Assembly: GCA_009908855.1 (NCBI GenBank)
Contig: JAAAOM010000031.1
Span: 1-64,000, forward strand
Length of the DNA stretch: 64,000 nt
Reading direction: 5' to 3'
Source of the DNA: Bacteroidota bacterium
GTDB lineage: Bacteria > Bacteroidota > Bacteroidia > Bacteroidales > JAAAOM01
Positions 56,367 through 64,000 of the stretch are shown here, one piece after another. Each line of letters begins with the position of its first letter. Within the stretch, counting starts at the first letter, position 1. The position numbers were made by a program, and so were the translations under genes. Below the pieces are notes generated by a model. The model searched no databases, was not told where the DNA came from, and saw only the letters and a list, made by a program, of their open reading frames with translations.

Positions 56367-56595
56367 TATTATTTATTTTGAGCGCTAAATGTAGTTAAAA
56401 ATTCAAAATATACAATTCAAAAGCCGATTACAAAGTTATCAAAAAAATAACGGGTTAAACAAAAAAGTATTTTGATTTAGAATAATTATTTTTTATGTAA
56501 AAATATGGGTATACCAGAAAAATATTTAATTTTGCGCGACAACTTTCAAAAATTCGGTTTTAATTAAATTCCATTTTTTACGGAAGTTTTTTATC

Positions 56596-56672
56596 GGGGA
56601 TTTAGCTCAGTTGGCTAGAGCGTTTGGCTGGCAGCCAAAAGGTCAGGGGTTCGACTCCCCTAATCTCCACCA
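56596..56672 (+). tRNA. tRNA-Ala (anticodon GGC), CCA encoded
   Basis: Acceptor GGGGATT/AATCTCC carries the G3:U70 pair that marks alanine tRNAs. The anticodon loop CTGGCAG in a TTTGG/CCAAA stem gives GGC. The T arm is AGGGG-TTCGACT-CCCCT. The 3' CCA is encoded. A TAATTTTG (56527-56534) lies 61 bases upstream as a -7 candidate. Confidence 0.97.
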
Positions 56673-56794
56673 AATCATCTCCATTCTGATGAAATTCGAT
56701 ATCGCCAACCAATTTATTAGATTTACCATGTAAAGGTATTGACATGCGCGGATACCTTTTCTAAGATTTCATATATTTGCATGAATAGCCGGGG

Positions 56795-57469
56795 TTGACC
56801 ATTGCAAACCCTGTTTGTCGAATTTTAACCCGTCTGGATTTGAGTCGGTATATTAAAAACTTGATTAGACAAGGGGAGTATCAGCAACTGGACTTTAAAT
56901 TTGAAATTGCGGATGCCAAAAAAATAGCCCGCACATTTTCTGCATTCGCCAATACTACCGGTGGCACGTTATTGATTGGTGTAAAAGACAATGGTGTAAT
57001 TGTCGGAATAAAAACCGATGAAGAGATCTATATGGCCGAAGCGGCGGCTGACCTTTATTGTCAACCCAAGGTATCTTATACCGGCCATAATTGGAAAATT
57101 GATGGCAAATGGGTGCTTGAGCTAAAAATACCGAAAAGTGAACATGGCCCTCACCTGGCTCCGTGGAAAAATAAAAAAATGGCCTTTATCCGTATCGGAG
57201 ATGAGAACCACCTGGCAAACAGTGTTATTTACAAAGTTTTGCTTCAGAAAAGGCATCAAAACAACGGTGTTCTTGTTAAATACCTCAATGAAGAGGAATT
57301 TTTACTAAACTATTTAAAACAGCATGAATTTATTACCCTTTCGGCGTTTACAAAACTTATGAATGTAACACGTTATAAGGCTGAAAGAATTCTGGTAAAT
57401 TTAATATCAGTCGGTATTCTTACCTATTCCCGCATTGAAAATACGTATGTGTATATGTTAAATCAGTAA
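56795..57469 (+). CDS. AlbA_2/Schlafen-type DNA-binding domain protein
   Basis: Residues about 15-140 match the AlbA_2 domain: QGEYQQLDFKFEI, FANTTGGTLLIGVKDNGVIVGI and AFIRIGDENH. The C-terminal about 60 residues look like a winged helix (LSAFTKLMNVTRYKAERIL). The start is uncertain: TTG at 56795 is used here, and a TTG at 56840 is the alternative. A -7-like TATATTTG at 56772-56779 is close by. Family members often regulate transcription. Confidence 0.8.
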   Translation: MTIANPVCRILTRLDLSRYIKNLIRQGEYQQLDFKFEIADAKKIARTFSAFANTTGGTLLIGVKDNGVIVGIKTDEEIYMAEAAADLYCQPKVSYTGHNWKIDGKWVLELKIPKSEHGPHLAPWKNKKMAFIRIGDENHLANSVIYKVLLQKRHQNNGVLVKYLNEEEFLLNYLKQHEFITLSAFTKLMNVTRYKAERILVNLISVGILTYSRIENTYVYMLNQ

Positions 57470-57472
57470 TAT

Positions 57473-58153
57473 TTATTGCCGTACTTCCTGCAACAATGTA
57501 GTGGCTGTTTTATTACCTCTTTTGTCATAAGTTTCGCTTTTAACCAAGCCTATTTCAGGTGCAAACCATTCAACTGATTTGGTTTCCATGGTAATCATCA
57601 TATCCGTTTTGGTTGTTGAACTGATTTTGTAACATGAAAAAGTTCCGGCAGGTGTCTGAATATCTTCTTTTGCTTCTACTTTACGGTTGGTTATGGTAAT
57701 GGTAATATTTGCCATGGTCATTCCGCCACTTTGAACCGTAATTTTTATCGATCCGTCATTTAATTCATCACCTACATGCATTTTACCCGGAAAACCCAAT
57801 TTATCACCAGTCATGGTCATATCCATTTCCTGGTATGTTTCCATCATTTCAGGGTTGATGTAAGATTTCATATCCACAAACAAATTTCCATCCTCGCAAG
57901 TTAATTCCATTTGTGCCTCGGTGATTAACTTGTCTTTTTTATCTTTTATTACCGTGTTTAAAGTAGCCTGCAGTTTATCGTTCTGTTGTGTTTTGGAGAC
58001 AAATTCGTATGCTGTTACCGATGATAATTTATCTTTCTTATCCAAGTGATGGTAAATCAGTTTGTCGCCTTTGTCAAGGTTAAAATAGTAATTACAGGAT
58101 TGACCTTTCAACAGAAAAGGAACTAATAACAGCGCGAATATTATATATTTCAT
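57473..58153 (-). CDS. Secreted TapB-like / DUF3108-like protein
   Basis: This 226-residue protein has a signal peptide (FALLLVPFLLKGQS) and a beta-rich mature domain containing GDKLIYHHLDKKDK, DIQTPAGTFSCYKIS, and WFAPEIGLVKSETYDKRGN. This end pattern fits the TapB family. The function is not known. It is convergent with the AlbA_2 gene. Confidence 0.7.
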   Translation of the reverse strand: MKYIIFALLLVPFLLKGQSCNYYFNLDKGDKLIYHHLDKKDKLSSVTAYEFVSKTQQNDKLQATLNTVIKDKKDKLITEAQMELTCEDGNLFVDMKSYINPEMMETYQEMDMTMTGDKLGFPGKMHVGDELNDGSIKITVQSGGMTMANITITITNRKVEAKEDIQTPAGTFSCYKISSTTKTDMMITMETKSVEWFAPEIGLVKSETYDKRGNKTATTLLQEVRQ

Positions 58154-58283
58154 GGTTTGTTGGTTTAATTATCTAAAGCGAAATATATTAAATATTATGG
58201 GCAATTAAAGTACATCAGCAAATTATTATTAATAATTCCTGAAATTGATTATATTTATCGTACATGTGATTGAGAACCATTGA

Positions 58284-60170
58284 ATGGATAGTAAACAGTA
58301 TAAATCTCAGCTTGAGGCTATCTTCGATAAGAGTAATATGCCTGTATGTTGCATAGATCATGAACTGAATATAGTTTATCGAAATGCACAATTCGAAAAA
58401 ATCGTTTTCAAAAATGAAAATTCAGCGCATTTAAAATCTTACATTTCCTCTTATCCTTTTTATAACCGCCCTTGGATTCAGGAACAAATCAGTAGAAAAT
58501 GCTGGCGCCATATTTTTACTGAAACATTTGATGATGCTGGAAACTATTCTATGCACTTTATTGTAAACATTGAAAAACTGGACGATCGTTATGTATTGTT
58601 TATTACCCTCAGTGAACACCGTGATGTTACAAATCAAATTAATAATCCGGCCATTAGTAATCTGGCTGAAGAATTGATTAACAATATTCCGGACAATATC
58701 TTTGCCAAAGATAAAGATCATCGTTTTATACTGGCCAATAAAGGGGTGGCCACTTTAATGGGTAAAACAGACCCGGCTGAATTATTAGGTAAAACCGATT
58801 TCGAATTTTTTCCTCATTCCCTGGCCAAAATTTATTGTGATGATGAAAACCGGGTAATGACAACCGGTGAGCCCCAGTTTGGAAAAGAAGAAGAAGTACC
58901 GGATGCAAATGGCATTATACAATGGTATTCAACCACTAAAGTACCATTGCGTAACGAACAAGAGGAAATAATAGGTGTGTTAGGCATTGGACGTAACATA
59001 ACCAGTCAACGTGAAGAAAAAGAAGCCATTAAAGAAGCCAAACGAATGGCCGAAATGGCTGATCAACTCAAATCCGCGTTCCTGGCAAATATGAGTCATG
59101 AATTGCGCACACCTCTGAACGGCATTTTAGGCTTTGCCCAGTTTTTGAGACAGGAAAGTTTACCCACAGCTAAAAAAGCCAAGTATGTTGACATTATTTT
59201 TTATAATGGTAAACATTTACTCAGTGTAATCAATAACATTATTGATGTAGCAAAAATTGATACCGGAGAGATATTTATTAACAAACAACCCTTTGCCTTA
59301 AATCCGCTGTTGTATAAACTCAATCAGTATTTTAACGAGCTGCTTGATAACAAGATGAAAAAGGATGTAAATCTTACACTTGAGACTTCATTTACTGACC
59401 TTATGTGCCAGGTATATAGTGATCAAAATCGGTTATATCAGATTTTAGAAAACTTACTTAATAATGCCATTAAATTTACTGATTCGGGTGATATTACCTT
59501 GGGATACCGAACATATAATGAAGATTCCCTATTGTTCTATGTCAAAGATACCGGAACCGGTATTCCTACTGAAAAGCAAGAAATTATATTTCATAAATTC
59601 CGACAGGCAGATGATTCTTTAACCCGCCGACATGGTGGTACAGGATTGGGACTGGCTATTGCAAAAGGCCTTGTCGAAATCTTAGGTGGTGAAATTTGGT
59701 TTGAGTCCGTGTACCATGAAGGAACTACATTTTATTTCACCATTCCGTATCAGCAAAAAGAGGAAGCTGATATTTCCGAAAAACCGGTTCAACTGCATAA
59801 AAAATGGCAGCACAAATCCATACTCATTGTCGAAGACGATAATATGAGTTTTAAATACCTGGATACACTATTCAGGCACCATAAACTAAATGTAACACAT
59901 GCGGATGATGGATTAAAGGCAGTTAAATTATCGGGTGAAAAATCATTTGACTTAATCATTATGGATTTACGTTTACCTGAGATTGATGGCCTTGAAGCAA
60001 CACGGCGCATTAAAAAAGTTAATAATAAAATACCGATCATCGCCTTAACCGCATTTGCTTATGACAATGATGAACAAAATGCCTTTGAGGCCGGGTGCGA
60101 TTACTATGTAAGTAAACCCATTAATAAGTTAAGGCTTTTTGAAATTATGAATAAAATATCGTTTAAGTAA
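58284..60170 (+). CDS. Hybrid sensor histidine kinase (PAS-PAS-HisKA-HATPase-REC)
   Basis: This 628-residue protein has two PAS domains (about 1-110 and 130-250), the second with the FAKDKDHRFILANKG pattern. The phosphoacceptor His272 lies in NMSHELRTPLNG. The ATPase lobe shows NAIKFT, DTGTGI and GGTGLGLAI. The C-terminal receiver has Asp561 in MDLRLP and Lys in SKPI. There is no membrane segment, so it senses a cytoplasmic signal. The separate output regulator is not adjacent. Confidence 0.95.
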   Translation: MDSKQYKSQLEAIFDKSNMPVCCIDHELNIVYRNAQFEKIVFKNENSAHLKSYISSYPFYNRPWIQEQISRKCWRHIFTETFDDAGNYSMHFIVNIEKLDDRYVLFITLSEHRDVTNQINNPAISNLAEELINNIPDNIFAKDKDHRFILANKGVATLMGKTDPAELLGKTDFEFFPHSLAKIYCDDENRVMTTGEPQFGKEEEVPDANGIIQWYSTTKVPLRNEQEEIIGVLGIGRNITSQREEKEAIKEAKRMAEMADQLKSAFLANMSHELRTPLNGILGFAQFLRQESLPTAKKAKYVDIIFYNGKHLLSVINNIIDVAKIDTGEIFINKQPFALNPLLYKLNQYFNELLDNKMKKDVNLTLETSFTDLMCQVYSDQNRLYQILENLLNNAIKFTDSGDITLGYRTYNEDSLLFYVKDTGTGIPTEKQEIIFHKFRQADDSLTRRHGGTGLGLAIAKGLVEILGGEIWFESVYHEGTTFYFTIPYQQKEEADISEKPVQLHKKWQHKSILIVEDDNMSFKYLDTLFRHHKLNVTHADDGLKAVKLSGEKSFDLIIMDLRLPEIDGLEATRRIKKVNNKIPIIALTAFAYDNDEQNAFEAGCDYYVSKPINKLRLFEIMNKISFK

Positions 60171-61815
60171 ACATCACAAGCCGGCCATTTACAATTACAG
60201 CATCTAATTTCATGTTAATCGCAGCCTTATAGGCATCTTCAATTGTATGCACAATAGGCTCACCTTTTTGGTTAAAGGATGTGTTCAGTATAGCTTTTAT
60301 ATCATGATTATACTCCAGGTATTCCAACAGGTCAAACAGAAAAGGATTTTCATTATTTTTTTCAAGTGTCTGAATTCGGGCCGATCCATCTACATGAACA
60401 CCGCCTTCTATCTCATTATATGTTTCCTTTTTAATTGAATAATTTATAAGCATAAAACGGCTAAGGTGATGTTTGGCCATGTCGGCTGAAAAAAAAGGAA
60501 GGTTTTTTAATAACATCATGGGTGCTAACGGACGATACCACTCCCTTTTTTTATGTGTGATGCTTACTTTTTTGGCCAATTGCTTATTATTGGCCAGGGC
60601 AATAATACTTCGGTTGCCCAATGCACGCGGGCCTGCTTCGGCAAAACCATTACAAATGCCTATCACTTTATGCTGTAAAAGCAACTCCGCTGTTTCATGT
60701 ATGGTATGCTTATCATATTGAATCCTGTAATCCTCAATTCCCCAATTGTTACAATAAGGTGAAACTTGCTTAATAGTATGGCCTTTACGAATTTCAGCCG
60801 CTACCGCTGCACCAATACTTAAACCCGCATCATTCGGACAGGGTGGAATATTTACTTCAGCAAATAACCCGGAATGAGTCAATGATGTGTTAGTTACAAT
60901 ACTCAATGCCGATCCGCCAGCATAATACAGATAATCAGCCTGAATGTCATTCTGCAGTAATTCAATAAATTGCAGGAACTGTTGTGTAAAATAATGTTGA
61001 ATGGTAGCAGCCAGGTCCTTTATAAAAGGATTGTGCAGGTCTGTATGCTGAATATCTATGCCAAGTTCATTTTTGGCTGCCCTGTAAAAAGGTTCTTTGG
61101 ACTTCCAGGTATCCGTGAAAAAGTGATGCCCGATCAACCATTTTTCCAGTTTTGGATCAGGTGTTCCATAGGCGGCATAACCCATAAATTTTCCGGGAAC
61201 ACTGTTCTGAGTCTTTCTGCTGTCTCCGGTTAATCCAAATATGAAGGCATTGGCATTAAACAACGCTGATAAATAATGAAGCTCCCATCCGTATTTAATA
61301 AGTGATATTTTACCGTTGCGGTACAACCATACCGAGTAATTGCCTTTGCTCGCTCCTCCATCAAAATGAATGAGTAAACTGTTATCAATAAACCAACCGC
61401 AGAACGGAACCATTGAATAGATATGCGCCAGTTCATGATTTAAAATATAACCTGTTTTATGCTTGTCAAGCCAATACACTATCCCCTCTTCTAAATCGTT
61501 CTGTAACAGCCGGCTGTTATCGACCTCAAATCGAATATTGCCATGACCCGAAATAAAAGCCCTTCCAATTGTATTATCAACAAAAACAATATCCGATTCC
61601 GTATTTAATAGGCCGGCTGACTGCATAATGTCATAAATTTTATAGGGCATTCGATGATCATATTTTAAGCGTGTGAGTCGCTCGAGATGTAAATATTTTT
61701 GTAATTCACCCTGCGAAAACAGAACTAATGAATGGTCATGTACGTAGACAGGATAATTTTCCGTGGCTATGTCATGTATTCCATATATTCCGATAGTGAC
61801 TTCAGATGCTGTCAT
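60163..61815 (-). CDS. Carbamoyltransferase (NodU/CmcH family)
   Basis: This 550-residue protein has the N-terminal Kae1-like domain with metal-binding His (HELAHIYSMVPF region) and LLIHFDGGASKG. The C-terminal domain has EAGPRALGNRSIIA and FNQKGEPIVHTIEDA. The family transfers a carbamoyl group to hydroxyls of sugars or antibiotics. The acceptor is not evident from neighbours. It is convergent with the histidine kinase gene by 8 bp. Confidence 0.9.
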   Translation of the reverse strand: MTASEVTIGIYGIHDIATENYPVYVHDHSLVLFSQGELQKYLHLERLTRLKYDHRMPYKIYDIMQSAGLLNTESDIVFVDNTIGRAFISGHGNIRFEVDNSRLLQNDLEEGIVYWLDKHKTGYILNHELAHIYSMVPFCGWFIDNSLLIHFDGGASKGNYSVWLYRNGKISLIKYGWELHYLSALFNANAFIFGLTGDSRKTQNSVPGKFMGYAAYGTPDPKLEKWLIGHHFFTDTWKSKEPFYRAAKNELGIDIQHTDLHNPFIKDLAATIQHYFTQQFLQFIELLQNDIQADYLYYAGGSALSIVTNTSLTHSGLFAEVNIPPCPNDAGLSIGAAVAAEIRKGHTIKQVSPYCNNWGIEDYRIQYDKHTIHETAELLLQHKVIGICNGFAEAGPRALGNRSIIALANNKQLAKKVSITHKKREWYRPLAPMMLLKNLPFFSADMAKHHLSRFMLINYSIKKETYNEIEGGVHVDGSARIQTLEKNNENPFLFDLLEYLEYNHDIKAILNTSFNQKGEPIVHTIEDAYKAAINMKLDAVIVNGRLVMFT

Positions 61816-61969
61816 TTTTACATTTGTTGTTGGATTATGGAATTAAAATAAATATATTTATAAAAGAATTGGATACATTGAGAGGGAAAAGTTCAGAAAT
61901 AAAGCAGTTAATAATTAAAATTAAGGTATCTTAATTTGCGTTAAGGGGGATATTTATAACAAAAAATGT

Positions 61970-62809
61970 ATGGTTGTTACTGATCAGGATTATCAAATCT
62001 TTATTTACGCCATAAAAAGTTCATCAAATTATGATTTCACTGAATACTCCGAGAAATCATTGCGACGAAGACTTGCGAAGGTGATGCAGGATCACAACCT
62101 GAATATCTCCTCATTAGTTAATAAAGTTAAGTCAGACAAAAAGTTCCTTGAGCAAATCGTGAAAGAAATTACGGTTAATACCACCGAGCTTTTTCGTGAC
62201 CCCCAGGTTTGGCAAAATTTACGTTACAATATACTTCCCCGGTTTAAAAACAATTCAGTTATAAATGTATGGCATGCAGGATGCTCTACCGGACAGGAAG
62301 TCTATTCCCTGATGATTTTGCTTAACGAGCTGGAAATGTTTGAGAAAACCAAAATGTATGCCACCGATTTAAACACGGATGTGTTAGAAAATGCCAATAA
62401 GGGTGAATATAAATACAGGTTTAATATCGGATATTTGGATAACTTCGATAAAGTTATTAAGGAAAATCCGTATAATTATGACGAATATTATGATATCCCT
62501 TATGATAAATATTTTACAATAGATAAATCAAGGGATATTATTAAAATGAATGATTTTCTGACACAAAAACCAGTTTTTAAAAAACAGGACCTGGTAAAGG
62601 ATGAAAATACATTGTATGTTAAATTTGATTTGATACTTTGCAGAAATGTTATTATATATTTTAACTATAATTTACAAAACCGGGTTTTTGATTTATTTCA
62701 CCGGAATTTGTACGAAGGAGGCGGACTGATTCTGGGAATGCACGAAACTATTTTGGGAAATTATTCACTCAAATATAAAAAAAGAGGACATGCTTATTTT
62801 AAAGTTTAG
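61970..62809 (+). CDS. CheR-type protein-glutamate methyltransferase
   Basis: This 279-residue protein has the CheR N-terminal helical domain (YDFTEYSEKSLRRRLAKVM) and the SAM-binding domain with HAGCSTGQEVYSLMILL, YATDLN and FDLILCRNVIIYF. It methylates receptor glutamates in chemosensory systems. Neither CheB nor a classical receptor lies beside it. The next gene encodes a HAMP sensor that it may modify or serve. Confidence 0.9.
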   Translation: MVVTDQDYQIFIYAIKSSSNYDFTEYSEKSLRRRLAKVMQDHNLNISSLVNKVKSDKKFLEQIVKEITVNTTELFRDPQVWQNLRYNILPRFKNNSVINVWHAGCSTGQEVYSLMILLNELEMFEKTKMYATDLNTDVLENANKGEYKYRFNIGYLDNFDKVIKENPYNYDEYYDIPYDKYFTIDKSRDIIKMNDFLTQKPVFKKQDLVKDENTLYVKFDLILCRNVIIYFNYNLQNRVFDLFHRNLYEGGGLILGMHETILGNYSLKYKKRGHAYFKV

Positions 62810-62839
62810 TGATTTTCCATTGAATTGAAGCAACTATTT

Positions 62840-64000
62840 ATGAAAAGTATAGCGAAATTATCAGTAAGAGGGAAATTAATATTTACTGCATTGTCAGGAA
62901 CGATATTTGTTTTTGCCTTTCTGTTACTGAATAACCTTTATTTAAATTATAATGTTAAACTCAATGAAAAGGAAGAAATTCTTCAGAACCTGAAAAAAGA
63001 AGTCATTCTTCTCCAAAATGAGGAAAACGCCTATCTCACAGAATTGGTTAACAACAATGATATTTTATTCCTAAATATCGACAATCATTTGGTTAAAATA
63101 GAAAAACGGTATCAAACGGCATCCCGGTTAATCGATTCTGTACGTCTTTTTAACATATATGCTTCGGATACAATTTGGCTTGAAACACTGGATAATGTAG
63201 ATGCTTACCTGGATGAACTATATCATCAATACGAAGACCTGATTCTTAATTATAAAGAAAGAGGAACCGTACATCACAACTTAATTAAACAATGGACTAA
63301 TGCCGGTGAAGAACTGGAGTCTTTAATGTTTGAAAGTAACCAAATTCCATTAATCGCTGAAATAACCACTTTACGGAAAAATGAGAAAAACTATCTGATT
63401 TATGCTGATATTGAAACCCTTGATATCATTATTAACACCATTGAGAATATCAAAGCACTGATAAATTATGAATACCCTGAATATTCTTATAAAACCATAG
63501 AGCTGTGCGATAGATATTTAATGTTGGCCAAACAAATTGGCGCCATTAATGAACGAATAGGGATTGGTGCAAACGAAGGGTTACGCCAACAACTTACATC
63601 TTTAGCCAACATATTGGATTCTCATCTGTACGATTTATCCGAATATCAGCAGGAACAAATACAACAATACAAGAACAGAGCGTACAATGGTATGTTAATC
63701 GCTTATGGTGTATTGATACTCCTGTATTTTCTATTATTGTTTTATATCGGTAATTCCATAAACAAACCACTTTACCGCGTGAATGAATACCTTGAGCGAC
63801 TTACCAAAGGTGAACTACCCGAAAAAATAGACTGGAATATAAAAGGTGAACTCGGTATTCTTATTAACCGACTCAATCACTTTATTTTTACCTTAAAGGA
63901 AAAAAAGGATTTTGCCATTAAACTAAGTAATGGAAATCTCGAAGAATCCATCGATTTAAAAAGCCGCAAAGACATACTGGGTAAAACACTTATAAGCCTT
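62840..64000 (+). CDS. Membrane sensor protein with HAMP domain (partial, cut by window end)
   Basis: The frame from ATG 62840 stays open to the window end (387 codons). It has an N-terminal membrane segment (LIFTALSGTIFVFAFLLL), a helical periplasmic domain of about 250 residues, a second membrane segment (MLIAYGVLILLYFLLLFYIG) and a HAMP-like region (NSINKPLYRVNEYLERLTKGELPEK). It may be a histidine kinase or receptor. The downstream output domain is not visible. It follows CheR by 30 bp, a likely pair. Confidence 0.8.
   Translation, partial: MKSIAKLSVRGKLIFTALSGTIFVFAFLLLNNLYLNYNVKLNEKEEILQNLKKEVILLQNEENAYLTELVNNNDILFLNIDNHLVKIEKRYQTASRLIDSVRLFNIYASDTIWLETLDNVDAYLDELYHQYEDLILNYKERGTVHHNLIKQWTNAGEELESLMFESNQIPLIAEITTLRKNEKNYLIYADIETLDIIINTIENIKALINYEYPEYSYKTIELCDRYLMLAKQIGAINERIGIGANEGLRQQLTSLANILDSHLYDLSEYQQEQIQQYKNRAYNGMLIAYGVLILLYFLLLFYIGNSINKPLYRVNEYLERLTKGELPEKIDWNIKGELGILINRLNHFIFTLKEKKDFAIKLSNGNLEESIDLKSRKDILGKTLISL

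Overview
The window is about 64 kb of a moderately AT-rich genome from the phylum Bacteroidota. The evidence is a giant secreted protein with SprB-type repeats and a type IX secretion C-terminal domain, DUF2723 glycosyltransferase and DUF3179 proteins, and promoter-like TTG / TAnnTTTG boxes in front of several genes. A B12-dependent methylmalonyl-CoA mutase pair and lipoproteins with lengthy coiled coils fit a free-living, Marinilabiliales-like member, but the genus cannot be read from the sequence.

Layout. 0.1-5.1 kb: SprB-repeat T9SS protein (minus). 5.1-11.0 kb: a lasso-peptide biosynthetic cluster built around a 51-bp divergent promoter region. The minus side encodes a lasso-type HPr-kinase homologue, a sulfotransferase, the PqqD-like B1 protein, the B2 leader protease and a 46-codon precursor gene (5127-5267). 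The plus side encodes the asparagine-synthetase-like cyclase and a nucleotidyltransferase. The precursor has a W-x-x-P-x-L leader motif, Thr at -2, and a 16-residue core with Gly1, Glu8 and a C-terminal Ser. 11.4-18.3 kb: a type I restriction-modification operon (hsdR, hsdS, hsdM). It is interrupted by a REP-associated Y1 transposase (RAYT), and palindromes apparently spread by that transposase sit inside hsdR. 18.3-18.8 kb: gene debris. 18.9-25.0 kb: envelope genes (deacetylase, DUF2723, O-antigen-ligase-like) and an alkyladenine glycosylase.

25.2-33.3 kb: core genes rplM-rpsI, rpsB-tsf, pyrH, frr, dxs and an OmpA-family lipoprotein. 33.3-38.5 kb: an accessory island with a radical SAM/SPASM protein, an orphan Rhs tip carrying a JAMM-type toxin with a probable immunity gene, a roughly 270-290-bp direct repeat, a VapBC-like PIN pair, XRE regulators (one intact, one truncated, one frameshifted) and a DUF4258/DUF2283 pair in which only the presumed toxin is broken. 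38.6-45.6 kb: DUF3179 lipoprotein, beta-barrel protein, a two-gene holin/amidase lysis cassette with no phage around it, tRNA-Glu, mpl, an MBL hydrolase and small membrane or secreted proteins. 46.0-50.0 kb: methylmalonyl-CoA mutase subunits. 50.2-58.2 kb: SDR enzyme, glycosidase-like lipoprotein, purK-purE, hflX, TonB, tRNA-Ala, an AlbA_2 protein and a TapB-like protein. 58.3-64.0 kb: hybrid histidine kinase, carbamoyltransferase, CheR and the start of a HAMP sensor protein cut by the window edge.

The most distinctive system is the lasso cluster. It combines three potential tailoring enzymes (kinase, sulfotransferase, nucleotidyltransferase), has no recognisable transporter or isopeptidase in the window, and runs directly into a 5-kb T9SS adhesin-like gene 18 bp after the precursor. 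All assignments come from reading the sequence and family knowledge; no database search was run.
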